Source: Halomonas alkalisoli (GTDB lineage Bacteria > Pseudomonadota > Gammaproteobacteria > Pseudomonadales > Halomonadaceae). From it: a DNA stretch of 50,491 nt. The stretch covers positions 1 to 50,491 of the forward strand of contig NZ_JAKCMI010000006.1 in the NCBI RefSeq assembly GCF_021412585.1, written 5' to 3'. This document shows, piece after piece, positions 7,874 to 16,913 of the stretch (position 1 is its first letter; every line of letters starts with the position of its first letter). The notes beneath the pieces are model-generated. The model saw only the letters and a program-made list of their open reading frames with translations. It ran no database searches and had not been told where the DNA came from. The position numbers and the translations under genes are program-made.

Positions 7874-9511
7874 TTACAGCGCCAACGGCCGATCCAGCGC
7901 CTGGAGCAGCGCATCGTCGCGCTCGTAGATATCGGGCCGAAAGGCCAGTTGACCATCTTCGGCCGGATGCACGGTCCAGTAGTGCAGGATCACCGGCATG
8001 CGCTCCGCAAGCCGCACATTGCGGGTCTCCCCGCGGTCGATCTGCGCCCGCACATCGTGGCCGCTGTCGGTATCGTCGAACAGCAGCTGAGCGAACTCGC
8101 CGATATTCTCCACCCGAATGCAGCCAGAACTGGCGGCTCGCTGCTCCCGGGAAAAGAGGCCCTGGGACGGGGTATCGTGCAGGTAGACCATATGGTTATT
8201 GGGAAAACGGACCACCAGCTCCCCCAGCGCATTATGCGGCCCGGGACTCTGGCGCAGCACGACATTGCCCGGCCGCGACCAGTCGATCTCCCAGGGATCC
8301 AGCGGCGCGCCCGAAGGACTGAGCACCTGGATCCGCTCACGCCACAGGTAGCCCAGGTCCCGGCGCACCGCGGGCAGCACGTCTTCACGCAGGATCGTCG
8401 GGGGAATCGTCCAGGTCGGGTTGACGGTCATGTGGGTGATCTCGGAGCGCAGCGACGGTGTACGCCGATAGGGTCGCCCCACCACGATCCGTGAACGCCA
8501 GATTTCCCCATTGGGGCGAAAGTAGCTGAGTCGATAGCCGGCGATATCCACCAGCACGAAGGATTCCGGCAGGCCATGCAACAGCCAGCGGGCCCGCTCC
8601 ATGTTCAGGCGAATCTGATCGATGCGCTCCTCCACCGGCACATTCAGGGCGGCCAGGGTCTGGGCACCGACGATGCCGTCCGCCTCCAGCAGATGGCGGC
8701 GCTGGAAGCGCCGTACGGCCGCTTCGAGCTTGGCGTCATAGCGCCGCGAATCGGCCCCATCCAGCACGGCCCCCGGGAAGGCCTCGATGGCAGCGGCCAT
8801 GAGCTCGACTTCCCCCATGATGGCCAGGCGCTCCCGCAGCAGCAGCACATCGTCATCGATGTCCCCCGGGCGCAGCGCCCGCTGCCGAGAGGGCAGGCTC
8901 TCCCATCCACCCAACCGCTCGAGGGCCCGGTATCGGGCCAGGCCAGAGCGGAGTCGCTCATAGGGCGCATAGGCGGGACGCGCCTCGGCAAAGGCCTGCT
9001 CGAAGCGCTGGGCATCCACCGCCCGGGAAATGGCTTTCGGATCCAGCTCGGCAGCCGCTATGGGGATATCCCAGTCGCTATCGATAGCACGTGGATCCAC
9101 CTTGCCCCGCTGGAGGTGGGTGAGTGCCGTCAGCAGCACCCGGCTGGCATGCAGGTCGAATCGCGCCTCTCTTTCGATACTCCCCTCGTTATCCCCCTCG
9201 GCATAGGCCTGGCGATGTGCAGCCACCAGGCCATCGGCCTGATAGTCCTGCGGCGTGAGCCCATCGGTATCGAGCGTATGCAGCGCCGCGGCGAAGGCCG
9301 CCACCGTCTCGCCGTCATGCCAGGCCGGGCGATGGCCGCGAGCGTCGTAGAAGGCCTGCAGATTATCCTCCTCGCCTTCGACCAGGTGGGTGATGGCTTG
9401 CGCGACATCACCGGCACCCTCCCTGCCGGTCGCCGGCGCCTCGACCTGGCCGCCCCCCGCCATTCCCGACACAAGAGCCAGTACAAACCCGATCGTGACA
9501 AATACCCGCAT
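7874..9511 (-). CDS. L,D-transpeptidase, LdtD/YcbB-like
   Basis: 545 aa periplasmic enzyme predicted to form 3-3 peptidoglycan cross-links. It begins with a signal peptide (residues about 1-23). A helical region follows, then a peptidoglycan-binding repeat (LEAAVRRFQRRHLLEADGIVG) and a YkuD catalytic domain with the His of YLHDTP and catalytic Cys464 in SSGCIRVEN. This order and size match the YcbB class. AGGGG lies before the ATG at 9511. A second transpeptidase-fold gene lies divergently just beyond, and with the M23 gene it makes this a wall-remodelling neighbourhood. Confidence 0.9.
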   Translation of the reverse strand: MRVFVTIGFVLALVSGMAGGGQVEAPATGREGAGDVAQAITHLVEGEEDNLQAFYDARGHRPAWHDGETVAAFAAALHTLDTDGLTPQDYQADGLVAAHRQAYAEGDNEGSIEREARFDLHASRVLLTALTHLQRGKVDPRAIDSDWDIPIAAAELDPKAISRAVDAQRFEQAFAEARPAYAPYERLRSGLARYRALERLGGWESLPSRQRALRPGDIDDDVLLLRERLAIMGEVELMAAAIEAFPGAVLDGADSRRYDAKLEAAVRRFQRRHLLEADGIVGAQTLAALNVPVEERIDQIRLNMERARWLLHGLPESFVLVDIAGYRLSYFRPNGEIWRSRIVVGRPYRRTPSLRSEITHMTVNPTWTIPPTILREDVLPAVRRDLGYLWRERIQVLSPSGAPLDPWEIDWSRPGNVVLRQSPGPHNALGELVVRFPNNHMVYLHDTPSQGLFSREQRAASSGCIRVENIGEFAQLLFDDTDSGHDVRAQIDRGETRNVRLAERMPVILHYWTVHPAEDGQLAFRPDIYERDDALLQALDRPLAL

Positions 9512-9676
9512 GATGTACCCCTAATCCGTTGATAGACGCCCTGGCCTTCCTGGCCCATGTCTTCATAATAGTGCTTTTATCCGGAGCCCACGGACACTGG
9601 CTCCGTACCCTCTACCCGGGCCGTGTCGCCGATGGCATTGCGCGACACGGCCCGACGAGCTGCATACAGGCCGGCC

Positions 9677-10405
9677 ATGACCCGATACTTCACGCTACCA
9701 CGCCTCTCCTGCCCCGCGCTTGCCACCCTGCTTTTCGCCGCGCCTGTCGCTCAGGCCGGCGGTTTCCTGGCCCAGGCCCTGCTCGCCGACCCGCAGTACG
9801 AGGCCCCCCTTGGGTTTACCCTGACCCGCCTGGCGCCAGATGCCGACCCCCATGTGCTCCAGCTCGCCGCCAATGCCCTGGCCTGCGCCGAACCGAATGC
9901 CGAGCGCCTGGCAGTGATTGACTTCTCGCGCCCCTCGACCGAGCCACGCCTATGGGTCTTCGACCTGGCGGAAAAGCGGCTGATGTTCGAAGAGCTGGTC
10001 TCTCACGGCCAGGGTACGGGAGATGCCATGGCTGAGGTCTTTTCCAATGTCTACGGCAGCCACCAGTCGAGCCTGGGCCTGTTTCGCACCATGAACAGCT
10101 ACTACGGCCGCAACGGTTATTCGCTGCGCCTGGAAGGCCTCGAGGAAGGCATCAATGACCTCGCCTACCAGCGCGCCATCGTCATCCATGGCGCCGACTA
10201 CGTCAGCGAGGCCTTCATCGAGAAGACCGGCCGGCTGGGGCGCAGCCAGGGCTGCCCCGCCGTACGCCAGGAAGTCACCTACCCGCTGATCGACAGCATC
10301 AAGGAAGACCAGTACCTCTTCGCCTACTATCCCGACTCGGAGTGGCTGGAGAGCTCCGCCTTTCTGGCCTGCCAGAGTGATAGCCAGCAGGTGGCCATGA
10401 ATTGA
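9677..10405 (+). CDS. Secreted murein L,D-transpeptidase-like protein (YkuD_2 type)
   Basis: 242 aa from the ATG at 9677, which places a clear signal peptide (cleavage near PVAQA) at the N-terminus; an upstream in-frame ATG at 9623 would bury it. The rest resembles the 'L,D-transpeptidase catalytic domain family' with VSHGQGTGDAMAEVFSN, VIHGADYVSE and GRLGRSQGCPAV, where His and Cys form the likely active site. Members are predicted periplasmic and poorly characterised. It is divergent from the LdtD-like gene, with about 165 bp between start codons. Confidence 0.82.
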   Translation: MTRYFTLPRLSCPALATLLFAAPVAQAGGFLAQALLADPQYEAPLGFTLTRLAPDADPHVLQLAANALACAEPNAERLAVIDFSRPSTEPRLWVFDLAEKRLMFEELVSHGQGTGDAMAEVFSNVYGSHQSSLGLFRTMNSYYGRNGYSLRLEGLEEGINDLAYQRAIVIHGADYVSEAFIEKTGRLGRSQGCPAVRQEVTYPLIDSIKEDQYLFAYYPDSEWLESSAFLACQSDSQQVAMN

Positions 10406-10415
10406 CCCTTGGCCC

Positions 10416-10447
10416 GGCAGCTCGGTGGCGGCCGCCACCGAGCTGCC
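10416..10447 (+). terminator. Perfect 32-bp palindrome, probable terminator
   Basis: A 16-bp perfect inverted repeat (GGCAGCTCGGTGGCGG and its complement) starts 11 bp after the stop codon. No U-tract follows, so it may be an mRNA 3' stabiliser or a factor-assisted terminator. Confidence 0.5.
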
Positions 10448-10450
10448 GAT

Positions 10451-10467
10451 GGCACCATTGCGGGGCA
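10451..10467. promoter_or_regulatory. NtrC-like site upstream of the nitrate transporter
   Basis: GGCACC-ATTGC-GGGGCA matches the NtrC consensus TGCACC-N5-GGTGCA at five of six bases in each half. Its centre is about 130 bp upstream of the -12 element at 10587-10591. A further half-site, TGCACC, is at 10482-10487. Binding is inferred. Confidence 0.45.
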
Positions 10468-10575
10468 TGGCCCTTTCGCACTGCACCATCGTTTCTCCCC
10501 GACAGCCGCACCTGCCGCTGCCGGCAAGCCGCTATTTCCTACTAAATAATTGAAATAAAGAGATAAACAGAATAA

Positions 10576-10591
10576 TGGCAAGCTGATTGCT
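10576..10591 (+). promoter_or_regulatory. Sigma54 (-24/-12) promoter for the nitrate transporter
   Basis: TGGCAAG-CTGA-TTGCT differs from TGGCACG-N4-TTGCW at one base; the GG and GC doublets and the spacing are right. Transcription would start near 10602, leaving a leader of about 115 nt. Sigma54 with NtrC indicates nitrogen-limitation control. Confidence 0.65.
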
Positions 10592-10631
10592 TGATGCAGA
10601 TCAAAGAGTGGTAGGCGTGGACCAGGCTCTC

Positions 10632-10684
10632 CGGAGTACGAGTGCGTCGAACCTGACCTTCAACGATGAAGGACTCGTTCTCCG
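10632..10684 (+). other. Structured leader with an AACGAT hexaloop hairpin
   Basis: CCTTC-AACGAT-GAAGG (10657-10672) is a 5-bp stem with a six-base loop having A1 and G4, the ANTAR target pattern. It sits inside a longer stem (10632-10643 with 10673-10684, one mismatch in 12). There is no U-tract, so this is not a classical attenuator. It resembles the hexaloops in the nasA and nir leaders, but control by NasT is uncertain. Confidence 0.35.
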
Positions 10685-10717
10685 TAATCGCTACCCATCA
10701 AGCGCGAGGCCTGACTC

Positions 10718-12070
10718 ATGGAAATCCTCAACAAGGCCAACAGGATTCGCCTGTTGAACTTCAGTACCCCGCAGATGCGGGCCTTCCACTTCTCGTGGTT
10801 CGCCTTTCACATCTGTTTCTTCGGCTGGTTCGGTATCGCCCCGCTGATGGCGGTGGTCCGTGAAGATCTCTCCCTCACCCAGACCCAGATCGGCAATACC
10901 ATCATCGCATCGGTTGCCATCACCGTGATCGTGCGCCTGCTGATCGGCGTGCTCTGCGACCGCATCGGGCCGCGCAAGGCCTACTCCGGCCTGCTGATCC
11001 TGGGCTCGATTCCGGTGATGGGTATCGGTTTCGCCAACAGTTTCGAGACCTTCCTGCTGGCACGCCTGGCGATCGGTGCCATCGGCGCCTCCTTCGTCAT
11101 CACCCAGTACCACACTACCATGATGTTCGCGCCCAACGTGGTCGGCACCGCCAACGCCACCAGCGCCGGCTGGGGCAACCTGGGTGGCGGTACCACCCAG
11201 ATCCTGATGCCGCTGATCTTCTCGGGCCTGCTGATGCTGGGTGTCAGCGAGACGCTCGGCTGGCGCCTGGCCATGGTGGTGCCCGGCATCGTGCTGTTCA
11301 TCACCGGCATCTGCTACTACCGCTTCACCCAGGATGCGCCCAACGGCAACTTCGAGGACCTGCGCGCCCGGGGCGAGCTTCCCCAGGCCAACGGCGACAG
11401 CGGTGCCGGCCAGACCTTCCTGGCGGCCGCCAAGGACATCCGCGTCTGGGCACTGTTCGTGGTCTACGCCATCTGCTTCGGCGTTGAGCTGACCATCAAC
11501 AACATTGCCGCCATCTACTTCTTCGATCACTTCGACCTGACGCTGGCCACCGCCGGCATGATCGCCGGGCTGTTCGGGCTGATGAACGTCTTCGCCCGCA
11601 CCATGGGCGGCATCTTCTCCGACCTGTTCGCCAGGAACGGTGGGCTCAAGGGCCGGGTACGCTGGCTGTTCATCGCCCTGATCTGTGAGGGCATCGCCCT
11701 GGTCGCCTTCTCGCAGATGCACGTGCTCTCCTACGCCATCGGCATCATGCTGGTATTCAGCCTCTTCGTGCAGATGGCCGAGGGTGCAACCTATGGCGTG
11801 GTGCCCTTCATCAACAAGAAGGCCCTGGGCGCCGTGGCCGGCATCGTCGGTGCCGGCGGCAACGTGGGCGCCGTGGCGGCCGCCTTCCTGTTCCGTTCGG
11901 AAGCGATCACCTATCAGCAGGGGCTGTTCTACCTTGGCCTGGCCGTGCTGGTGCTGGCCTCATGCGCCCTGCTGGTGCGCTTCTCCCCGGAGACCGAAGC
12001 CGAAGAGGCAGCCGCCTACCAGGATGCCGTGGGTGAAGACACCGGTGCCGGTGCCCTGTCGCTGCGCTGA
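10718..12070 (+). CDS. Nitrate/nitrite MFS transporter (NarK/NasA type)
   Basis: 450 aa inner-membrane protein of the nitrate-nitrite porter family. About 12 hydrophobic segments are visible. It has both Gly-rich nitrate-signature stretches (SAGWGNLGGG at the first site, GIVGAGGNVGAVAAAF at the second) and the substrate-binding Arg region of helix 2 (TVIVRLLIGVLCDRIGPR). Its sigma54/NtrC-type promoter suggests assimilatory nitrate uptake rather than respiratory exchange, feeding the nasA/nirBD enzymes 20 kb away. Named narK or nasA in different genera, so no symbol is given. ATG at 10718 is preceded by GAGG. Confidence 0.9.
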   Translation: MEILNKANRIRLLNFSTPQMRAFHFSWFAFHICFFGWFGIAPLMAVVREDLSLTQTQIGNTIIASVAITVIVRLLIGVLCDRIGPRKAYSGLLILGSIPVMGIGFANSFETFLLARLAIGAIGASFVITQYHTTMMFAPNVVGTANATSAGWGNLGGGTTQILMPLIFSGLLMLGVSETLGWRLAMVVPGIVLFITGICYYRFTQDAPNGNFEDLRARGELPQANGDSGAGQTFLAAAKDIRVWALFVVYAICFGVELTINNIAAIYFFDHFDLTLATAGMIAGLFGLMNVFARTMGGIFSDLFARNGGLKGRVRWLFIALICEGIALVAFSQMHVLSYAIGIMLVFSLFVQMAEGATYGVVPFINKKALGAVAGIVGAGGNVGAVAAAFLFRSEAITYQQGLFYLGLAVLVLASCALLVRFSPETEAEEAAAYQDAVGEDTGAGALSLR

Positions 12071-12139
12071 TCCACGCTACGACTACTACCGCCAGGAGGT
12101 GCTGTGCTTCCCCCACGAGAAGCAGCGCAAGGCACACCC

Positions 12140-12179
12140 AACGCAACACGGCCACCTCTGCGGGTGGCCGTGTTGCGTT
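12140..12179. terminator. Bidirectional terminator between convergent genes
   Basis: A 17-bp perfect stem (AACGCAACACGGCCACC with its complement, 6-base loop) lies between the transporter and the minus-strand AtuA-partner gene, just after both stop codons. Confidence 0.75.
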
Positions 12180-12191
12180 GGGGACAAGCCG

Positions 12192-12590
12192 TCAATCCCG
12201 GGGTATCGACGATACCGGGACCTCCAACCCCAGCAGCAGAAACGAGAGCGTCTTGCCATGGCCGTCCAGGTTGAGCGCACCGTTGACCCCACCCTGCAAA
12301 ACGTCGTCTATCACCAGGTTCATCCCGGCCAGGCCCGGCATCGGGTAGCGCCGTACCCGGCTGGCACCGCGGTGGGCGAACAGCGCCAGCACGCGCTCCT
12401 CGGTGACCTGCTCCAGCAACAGGGCGTAGTGATCCGGATCGTAGGCGAACAGCGCCAGGTTGAGGCGGTCCCCCTTGTCGCCGGCGCGGGCATGGGCCAG
12501 GCGGTGGAGCGGCACCGTGACGCTATCGTCGAGCGGTTGACCCGGCGACCGCTCGGAAGGTGACACCAGGGTCGGTTCAACTGGCGACAT
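12192..12590 (-). CDS. AtuA-partner small protein (ferredoxin-fold-like domain)
   Basis: 132 aa from the ATG at 12590. The core, VPLHRLAHARAGDKGDRLNLALFAYDP, is the motif seen in the small domain that accompanies, or is fused to, AtuA/DUF1446 proteins ('AHaRsGDKGdt.nigv'). The gene overlaps the end of the DUF1446 gene by 14 bp, so the two are translationally coupled. Catalytic role unknown. It ends the TRAP/AtuA operon before a strong terminator. Confidence 0.75.
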   Translation of the reverse strand: MSPVEPTLVSPSERSPGQPLDDSVTVPLHRLAHARAGDKGDRLNLALFAYDPDHYALLLEQVTEERVLALFAHRGASRVRRYPMPGLAGMNLVIDDVLQGGVNGALNLDGHGKTLSFLLLGLEVPVSSIPRD

Positions 12591-13965
12591 GGTAGTGACT
12601 CCTTTTTTCGAACAGCGTGGCAAAGGCTTCCACGTCACTGCGCTTGACCAGGTAGGAGGCCGTGCATACCCGCCGCTGAAAATGACGGCGCACGCCGCCG
12701 CCACCCGCCGGGCCGGCGCAGTAGAGCGCCAGCAGCTCCTGGGTGGCACGCTCCACCCAGCGTCGCTCGGCATGTTCCGCGGCCAGCCGCAGGCGGTAGT
12801 CGCCGCTGGCGCTGGCTGGCATCGTGCGCTGCAGGTCGCCGGCATCGCTGTCGAAGACACTGGCAAGACCGACGATATCCAGTCGCGTACGCAGCTCCGG
12901 CGGCGCACGAAACGTCAGCCGCTCGCGCAGCACCTGGGCAGCGAGCTGCGCCCGGGCCAGGGCGTTGGGTCCGGCATAGGAGATCTCCGCCTCGCCCTGC
13001 CAGCCGCCCTCGTAGCAGACCGTGGTCTTGAGCCGCTGCGGCGCCGCCTTGCCGCGAATGCCGCTGACCGCCACCCGATCGGGTCCGACCTGCCTGACCT
13101 CGACGGAAGTGAGATCCACCACCACGTCGGGCGTCAGGTAGTTGGCCGGATCGTGGACTTCGTAGAGCAGCTGCTCCTTGACGGTACGTTCGGTCACGCA
13201 GCCGCCGGTGCCCGGGGGCTTGGTGACCACCAGGCTGCCGTCCTCCTCCACCTCGATGATCGGGTAGCCCACCGTCGCCAGGTTGGGCACCTCCTTGCAT
13301 CCCGGATCGGCAAAATAGCCGCCGCTGACCTGGGCCCCGCACTCGGCGAGGTGGCCGGCCATCATGCCGGCGGCCAGGCGATCCCAGTCGTCCCAGGCCC
13401 AGCCGAAATGGTGCACCAGGGGAGCCAGAAACAGCGCCGGGTCGGCCACTCGCCCGGTCACCACCACCTCGGCTCCCAGCGCCAGCGCCTCGGCCAGCGG
13501 CTCTGCGCCCAGGTAGACGTTGGCGGAGATCAGCGTCTCCTCACCGGGCAGGTCGCGGTTTTCCGCCTCCCAGCGCTGCAGGTCGAGGCTGGAAAGATGC
13601 GCCCGGATATCATCGCCATGGACCCGGCCGATCCGCGCCTGGGGAAAGCCAGCGCGCCCGGCCAGTTCGGCGACCACATGGCAGGCGCCATCCGGATTGG
13701 CGGCGCCGAAGTTACCGAGGATGGTGATGCCATGGCTCAGGCAATCGCCCAGCACCGGTGCCAAGAGTTCGGCCAGCAGGGGCTCGTATCCCGCGTCGGG
13801 CTCATCGCGCATGGCCCGATGCGCGGCGGCCAGGGTGCGCTCCCCCAGGGTCTCGAAGACCAGGGCCGATGGCTGTCCGCGGCGAATCAGCTCGGCCACG
13901 ACGGGAATCGCCGCATCGGTACGGTCACCGGAGAAGCCGGCCCCGCTACCCAACAGGAAGGTCAT
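12577..13965 (-). CDS. AtuA family protein (DUF1446)
   Basis: 462 aa. The N-terminus (FLLGSGAGFSGDRTDAA) and VVTGRVADPALFLAPLVHHFGW are typical of DUF1446/AtuA proteins, named after acyclic terpene utilisation in Pseudomonas; their reaction is not settled. Start overlaps the TRAP permease stop by 4 bp, and its 3' end overlaps the small partner gene. Coupling to a TAXI-TRAP importer suggests it handles the imported organic acid (inference). Confidence 0.8.
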   Translation of the reverse strand: MTFLLGSGAGFSGDRTDAAIPVVAELIRRGQPSALVFETLGERTLAAAHRAMRDEPDAGYEPLLAELLAPVLGDCLSHGITILGNFGAANPDGACHVVAELAGRAGFPQARIGRVHGDDIRAHLSSLDLQRWEAENRDLPGEETLISANVYLGAEPLAEALALGAEVVVTGRVADPALFLAPLVHHFGWAWDDWDRLAAGMMAGHLAECGAQVSGGYFADPGCKEVPNLATVGYPIIEVEEDGSLVVTKPPGTGGCVTERTVKEQLLYEVHDPANYLTPDVVVDLTSVEVRQVGPDRVAVSGIRGKAAPQRLKTTVCYEGGWQGEAEISYAGPNALARAQLAAQVLRERLTFRAPPELRTRLDIVGLASVFDSDAGDLQRTMPASASGDYRLRLAAEHAERRWVERATQELLALYCAGPAGGGGVRRHFQRRVCTASYLVKRSDVEAFATLFEKRSHYHVAS

Positions 13966-15890
13966 GGGTGCGTCTCCTTGGCATGGACGCCCTGGGGCTT
14001 CGGCGTGCCTGAACCCGAAGCGTGGGCCGTCGATGAAATCCGCTGTCGGTTACGGGCATAGAGCCCCGCCAGCACCAGCAGGGCGCCTATCGTGGTCAAC
14101 CAGCCGGGCGTCAGCGCCAGCCCGACCACCAGCAGCAGTCCCGCCACGTCCAGGATACGGCTGCCGGTGATCGCTACCCGCGACATCAGCGACGCGAAGG
14201 CGAGCACGAACACCACGCCCTGGGAGCTGGCCAGCAGGATATCGACCCAACTGCCGAAGCCGGCCAGTGCCGGGTAGATCAGCAGCAGGAAGGGAATGAC
14301 GTAGATCGCCGCCGCCAGGCGTACGGCCTCCCCCGCCGCCGGTAGCCAGTTGGTGCCGGCAATGCCCGCCGCGACGAACACGGCCACGCACACCGGCGGG
14401 GTGATCACCGACAGCGTGGCGAAGTAGAACACGAAGAGGTGGGCGATCAGCGGCTCGACGCCGATGGTGGTCAGTGCCGGCGCCAATACCGACGCCACCA
14501 GCACGTAGGCGGCAGTAGTGGGAATGCCCATGCCCAGAATCAGGCACACGCCACCGACGATAAAGGCCACCAGGAACAGCGACTCGCCACCGACATTGAC
14601 GATCAGGCTGGCCAGGGTCACGCCGATACCGGTCATGCCGATCATCGCCACCAGGATCTGGGCACCGGCCAGCAACACGCCGATGATCACCATGCCCCTG
14701 CCGGCATCCATCAGTCCCGAGAGCAGCTTGCCGGCTATCTCGCGCAGCGGCATCTTCACCAGCAAGGCGAAGGGCACGAAGGTCAGGATCGTCATCAGGA
14801 TGCCGTAGAAGGCCGACATCTGGATCGAGCGTCCGCTGAGCACCCCGTAGAAGAGCCCGCCCAGCGCCGCCAGGATCGGGATGATTCGCTCGGGGCGAAG
14901 CACTTCGGGCCAGGTGGGCAGTTCGTCGTCGGGCACCACCTGCAGGTTGCGGCGCTTCGCCACCAGATGGATGGTCAGGAAGACCCCCAGGTAGAAGAGG
15001 ATCGCCGGCAGCAGCGCGGCAATCGCGATGCGCAGGTAACTCTCGCCGAGGATCTCGGCCATGATGAAGGCCGCCGCCCCCAGGATCGGCGGAGCGATCT
15101 GGCCGCCGGTGGAGGCCACCGCCTCCACGCCGGAGGCGAAGGGCCGCGGGTAGTTGAGCCGCTTCATCATCGGGATGGTGAAGTTGCCGGTGGTGGCCAC
15201 GTTGGCCACCGCACTGCCGCTGACCATGCCGAACAGCCCCGAGGCCACGGTGGCCACCTTGGCGGCCCCGCCCGGCGAGCGGCCGCTGATGCGCAGCGCC
15301 ATGTCCATGAAGGTCTGGCCGCCACCGGTGTGCAGCAGCAGGCAGCCGAACAGCACGAAGGCGGCAATGGTCGTGGCCGCCACACCCACCAGCATGCCCC
15401 AGACGCCCAGGTCCCCCAGGTAGATGGTCTCGGTAATGTAGTAGACATCGAAGCCACGGTGCCCCAGCGGCCCGGGGATGGCGGCCCCCAGCCAGGCATA
15501 GGCCAGCCCCGCCATCACCAGCAGCGGGAAGATCACCCCGATGGCGCGGCGCGACAGCTCGAGAATGGCCACCAGCAATACGCCGGTGAACAGCATGTCC
15601 CGGGCCGATGCCCAGGGCAGCTCCACCAGAATACGGTCATGGTTCATGGCCACGTAGCCGCAGGCCAGCACTACGCCCACCGCCAGGGCCAGGTCGACGG
15701 CCAACCCCAGCGGGCGCCAGCGCTTGCCGGCCCCCAGCGGGTAGACGACCAGCCCCAGCAGGATCACCAGCGCGAGAAAGACGCTGCGCTGGACCAGGCT
15801 CTCGAAGGGGCCGGTGGCCGAGGTATAGAGAATCAGCCCGCCCAGCATCAGGGCCAGCACTTTAGTCAGGTTCGCGCGCATGGCAGGCAC
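13962..15890 (-). CDS. TRAP transporter fused permease (4TM/12TM), TAXI type
   Basis: 642 aa integral membrane protein with many hydrophobic segments, combining the small DctQ-like and large DctM-like subunits, the usual form in TAXI-TRAP systems. Landmarks include a Gly/Ala/Thr-rich SGSAVANVATTGNFTIPMMKR and VASTGGQIAPPILGAAAFIMAE. It takes substrate from the binding protein encoded 13 bp upstream and couples uptake to an ion gradient (sodium in characterised TRAP systems). Confidence 0.9.
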   Translation of the reverse strand: MPAMRANLTKVLALMLGGLILYTSATGPFESLVQRSVFLALVILLGLVVYPLGAGKRWRPLGLAVDLALAVGVVLACGYVAMNHDRILVELPWASARDMLFTGVLLVAILELSRRAIGVIFPLLVMAGLAYAWLGAAIPGPLGHRGFDVYYITETIYLGDLGVWGMLVGVAATTIAAFVLFGCLLLHTGGGQTFMDMALRISGRSPGGAAKVATVASGLFGMVSGSAVANVATTGNFTIPMMKRLNYPRPFASGVEAVASTGGQIAPPILGAAAFIMAEILGESYLRIAIAALLPAILFYLGVFLTIHLVAKRRNLQVVPDDELPTWPEVLRPERIIPILAALGGLFYGVLSGRSIQMSAFYGILMTILTFVPFALLVKMPLREIAGKLLSGLMDAGRGMVIIGVLLAGAQILVAMIGMTGIGVTLASLIVNVGGESLFLVAFIVGGVCLILGMGIPTTAAYVLVASVLAPALTTIGVEPLIAHLFVFYFATLSVITPPVCVAVFVAAGIAGTNWLPAAGEAVRLAAAIYVIPFLLLIYPALAGFGSWVDILLASSQGVVFVLAFASLMSRVAITGSRILDVAGLLLVVGLALTPGWLTTIGALLVLAGLYARNRQRISSTAHASGSGTPKPQGVHAKETHP

Positions 15891-15903
15891 CTATCGATCG
15901 CCG

Positions 15904-16884
15904 TTACTGGGCAGGCTTCAGGGCATCGGGAATCTCGTGGCCCTGCTCCTCGAAATAACGGGCCGCACCGGCATGCAGCGGCACGGTACCCACCTCGAGG
16001 GTCATGCTAGCGAGGTCGGCGTCACGTACCGCGGAGAAGGCATTGGCCTGGGGCTCGGGGTTCTCCATCACCGCCTTGACGATCTGGTAGGCGGTCTCCT
16101 CGTCGAGGTCCGGGTGGGCATGCACGGCCACGCCGAAGGCCCAGGTGGTATAGGCGGGAATGCCCTCGCCGGCGCCTTCCGGAATATCGACGATGGCCAC
16201 GTCCGGCATCTCGGCGCGCAGCGTCTCGGCCTGTTCGTCGGAAAGCGACAGCACGCTGATCGGCGTGAAGGTGGCGATATCCATGGTCGACCCATCCAGG
16301 CGATTGCCGACGCCGGACTTGGCATAGCCCATGATACGCCCGTCTTTGATGGAGTCGACTACGTCCGTCGTGGAACCGCGCACGTAGTCAGGCGCGATGC
16401 CAAGGGTCTCGAGTACAGCTTCGGTGGTGCTCTCGGTGGCCGAACCGGTAATCCCCGGGTTGAAGCGAACCCCCTCGAGCTCCTCGAGAGTGGTGACGCC
16501 GGCATCCTGGCGCATCACCACGTTCTGGGGCGCCACGGTATAGACCCACAGCAGCCGGCTATCCACGGGGCGACCGTCGAAATCCTCGAGGCCGGCATAG
16601 GCATGGTAGCCGGTGTTGGTGGTCACCAGCCCCATGTCGATCTGGTTGCGGCCGAGGCGGCGCAGGTTGTCCACGGTGGCGCCGGTCTCGGCAACCGACG
16701 CACTGACACCGTCGACCTGGCTGTTGATGATCTGGTTGACGGCGACGAAGTAGCCATAGTGGCTGGAGGAACTCGAAGTCGAGCCGATCAGCAGGCGTTC
16801 GTTGGCCTGGACGGCAGACGCGGCGGCAAGCAGGCCGACGCTGGCGGCCATGGCGGTGAGCATCGTCTTGATTGGCGTTTTCAT
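15904..16884 (-). CDS. TAXI family TRAP solute-binding protein
   Basis: 326 aa periplasmic receptor. The ATG at 16884 is preceded by AAGGAG and gives a clean signal peptide (cleavage near AVQA). The mature protein opens RLLIGSTSSSSSHYGYFVAVNQII, typical of TAXI proteins, and later has NPGITGSATESTTEAVL. It is the first gene of a four-gene minus-strand operon: receptor, permease, AtuA and AtuA-partner. The ligand is unknown; characterised TAXI proteins bind small organic acids such as glutamate or oxoglutarate. Confidence 0.9.
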   Translation of the reverse strand: MKTPIKTMLTAMAASVGLLAAASAVQANERLLIGSTSSSSSHYGYFVAVNQIINSQVDGVSASVAETGATVDNLRRLGRNQIDMGLVTTNTGYHAYAGLEDFDGRPVDSRLLWVYTVAPQNVVMRQDAGVTTLEELEGVRFNPGITGSATESTTEAVLETLGIAPDYVRGSTTDVVDSIKDGRIMGYAKSGVGNRLDGSTMDIATFTPISVLSLSDEQAETLRAEMPDVAIVDIPEGAGEGIPAYTTWAFGVAVHAHPDLDEETAYQIVKAVMENPEPQANAFSAVRDADLASMTLEVGTVPLHAGAARYFEEQGHEIPDALKPAQ

Positions 16885-16913
16885 GGTGGCTCCTTGGCCC
16901 GGCGGTGGGCTCA

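Noticed and set aside
12589..14061. 490-codon open frame on the plus strand
   Set aside because: Antisense to the AtuA gene; composition of a shadow frame.
14439..16010. 523-codon open frame on the plus strand
   Set aside because: Antisense to the TRAP permease and receptor; His/Gln/Gly-rich, low-complexity translation.
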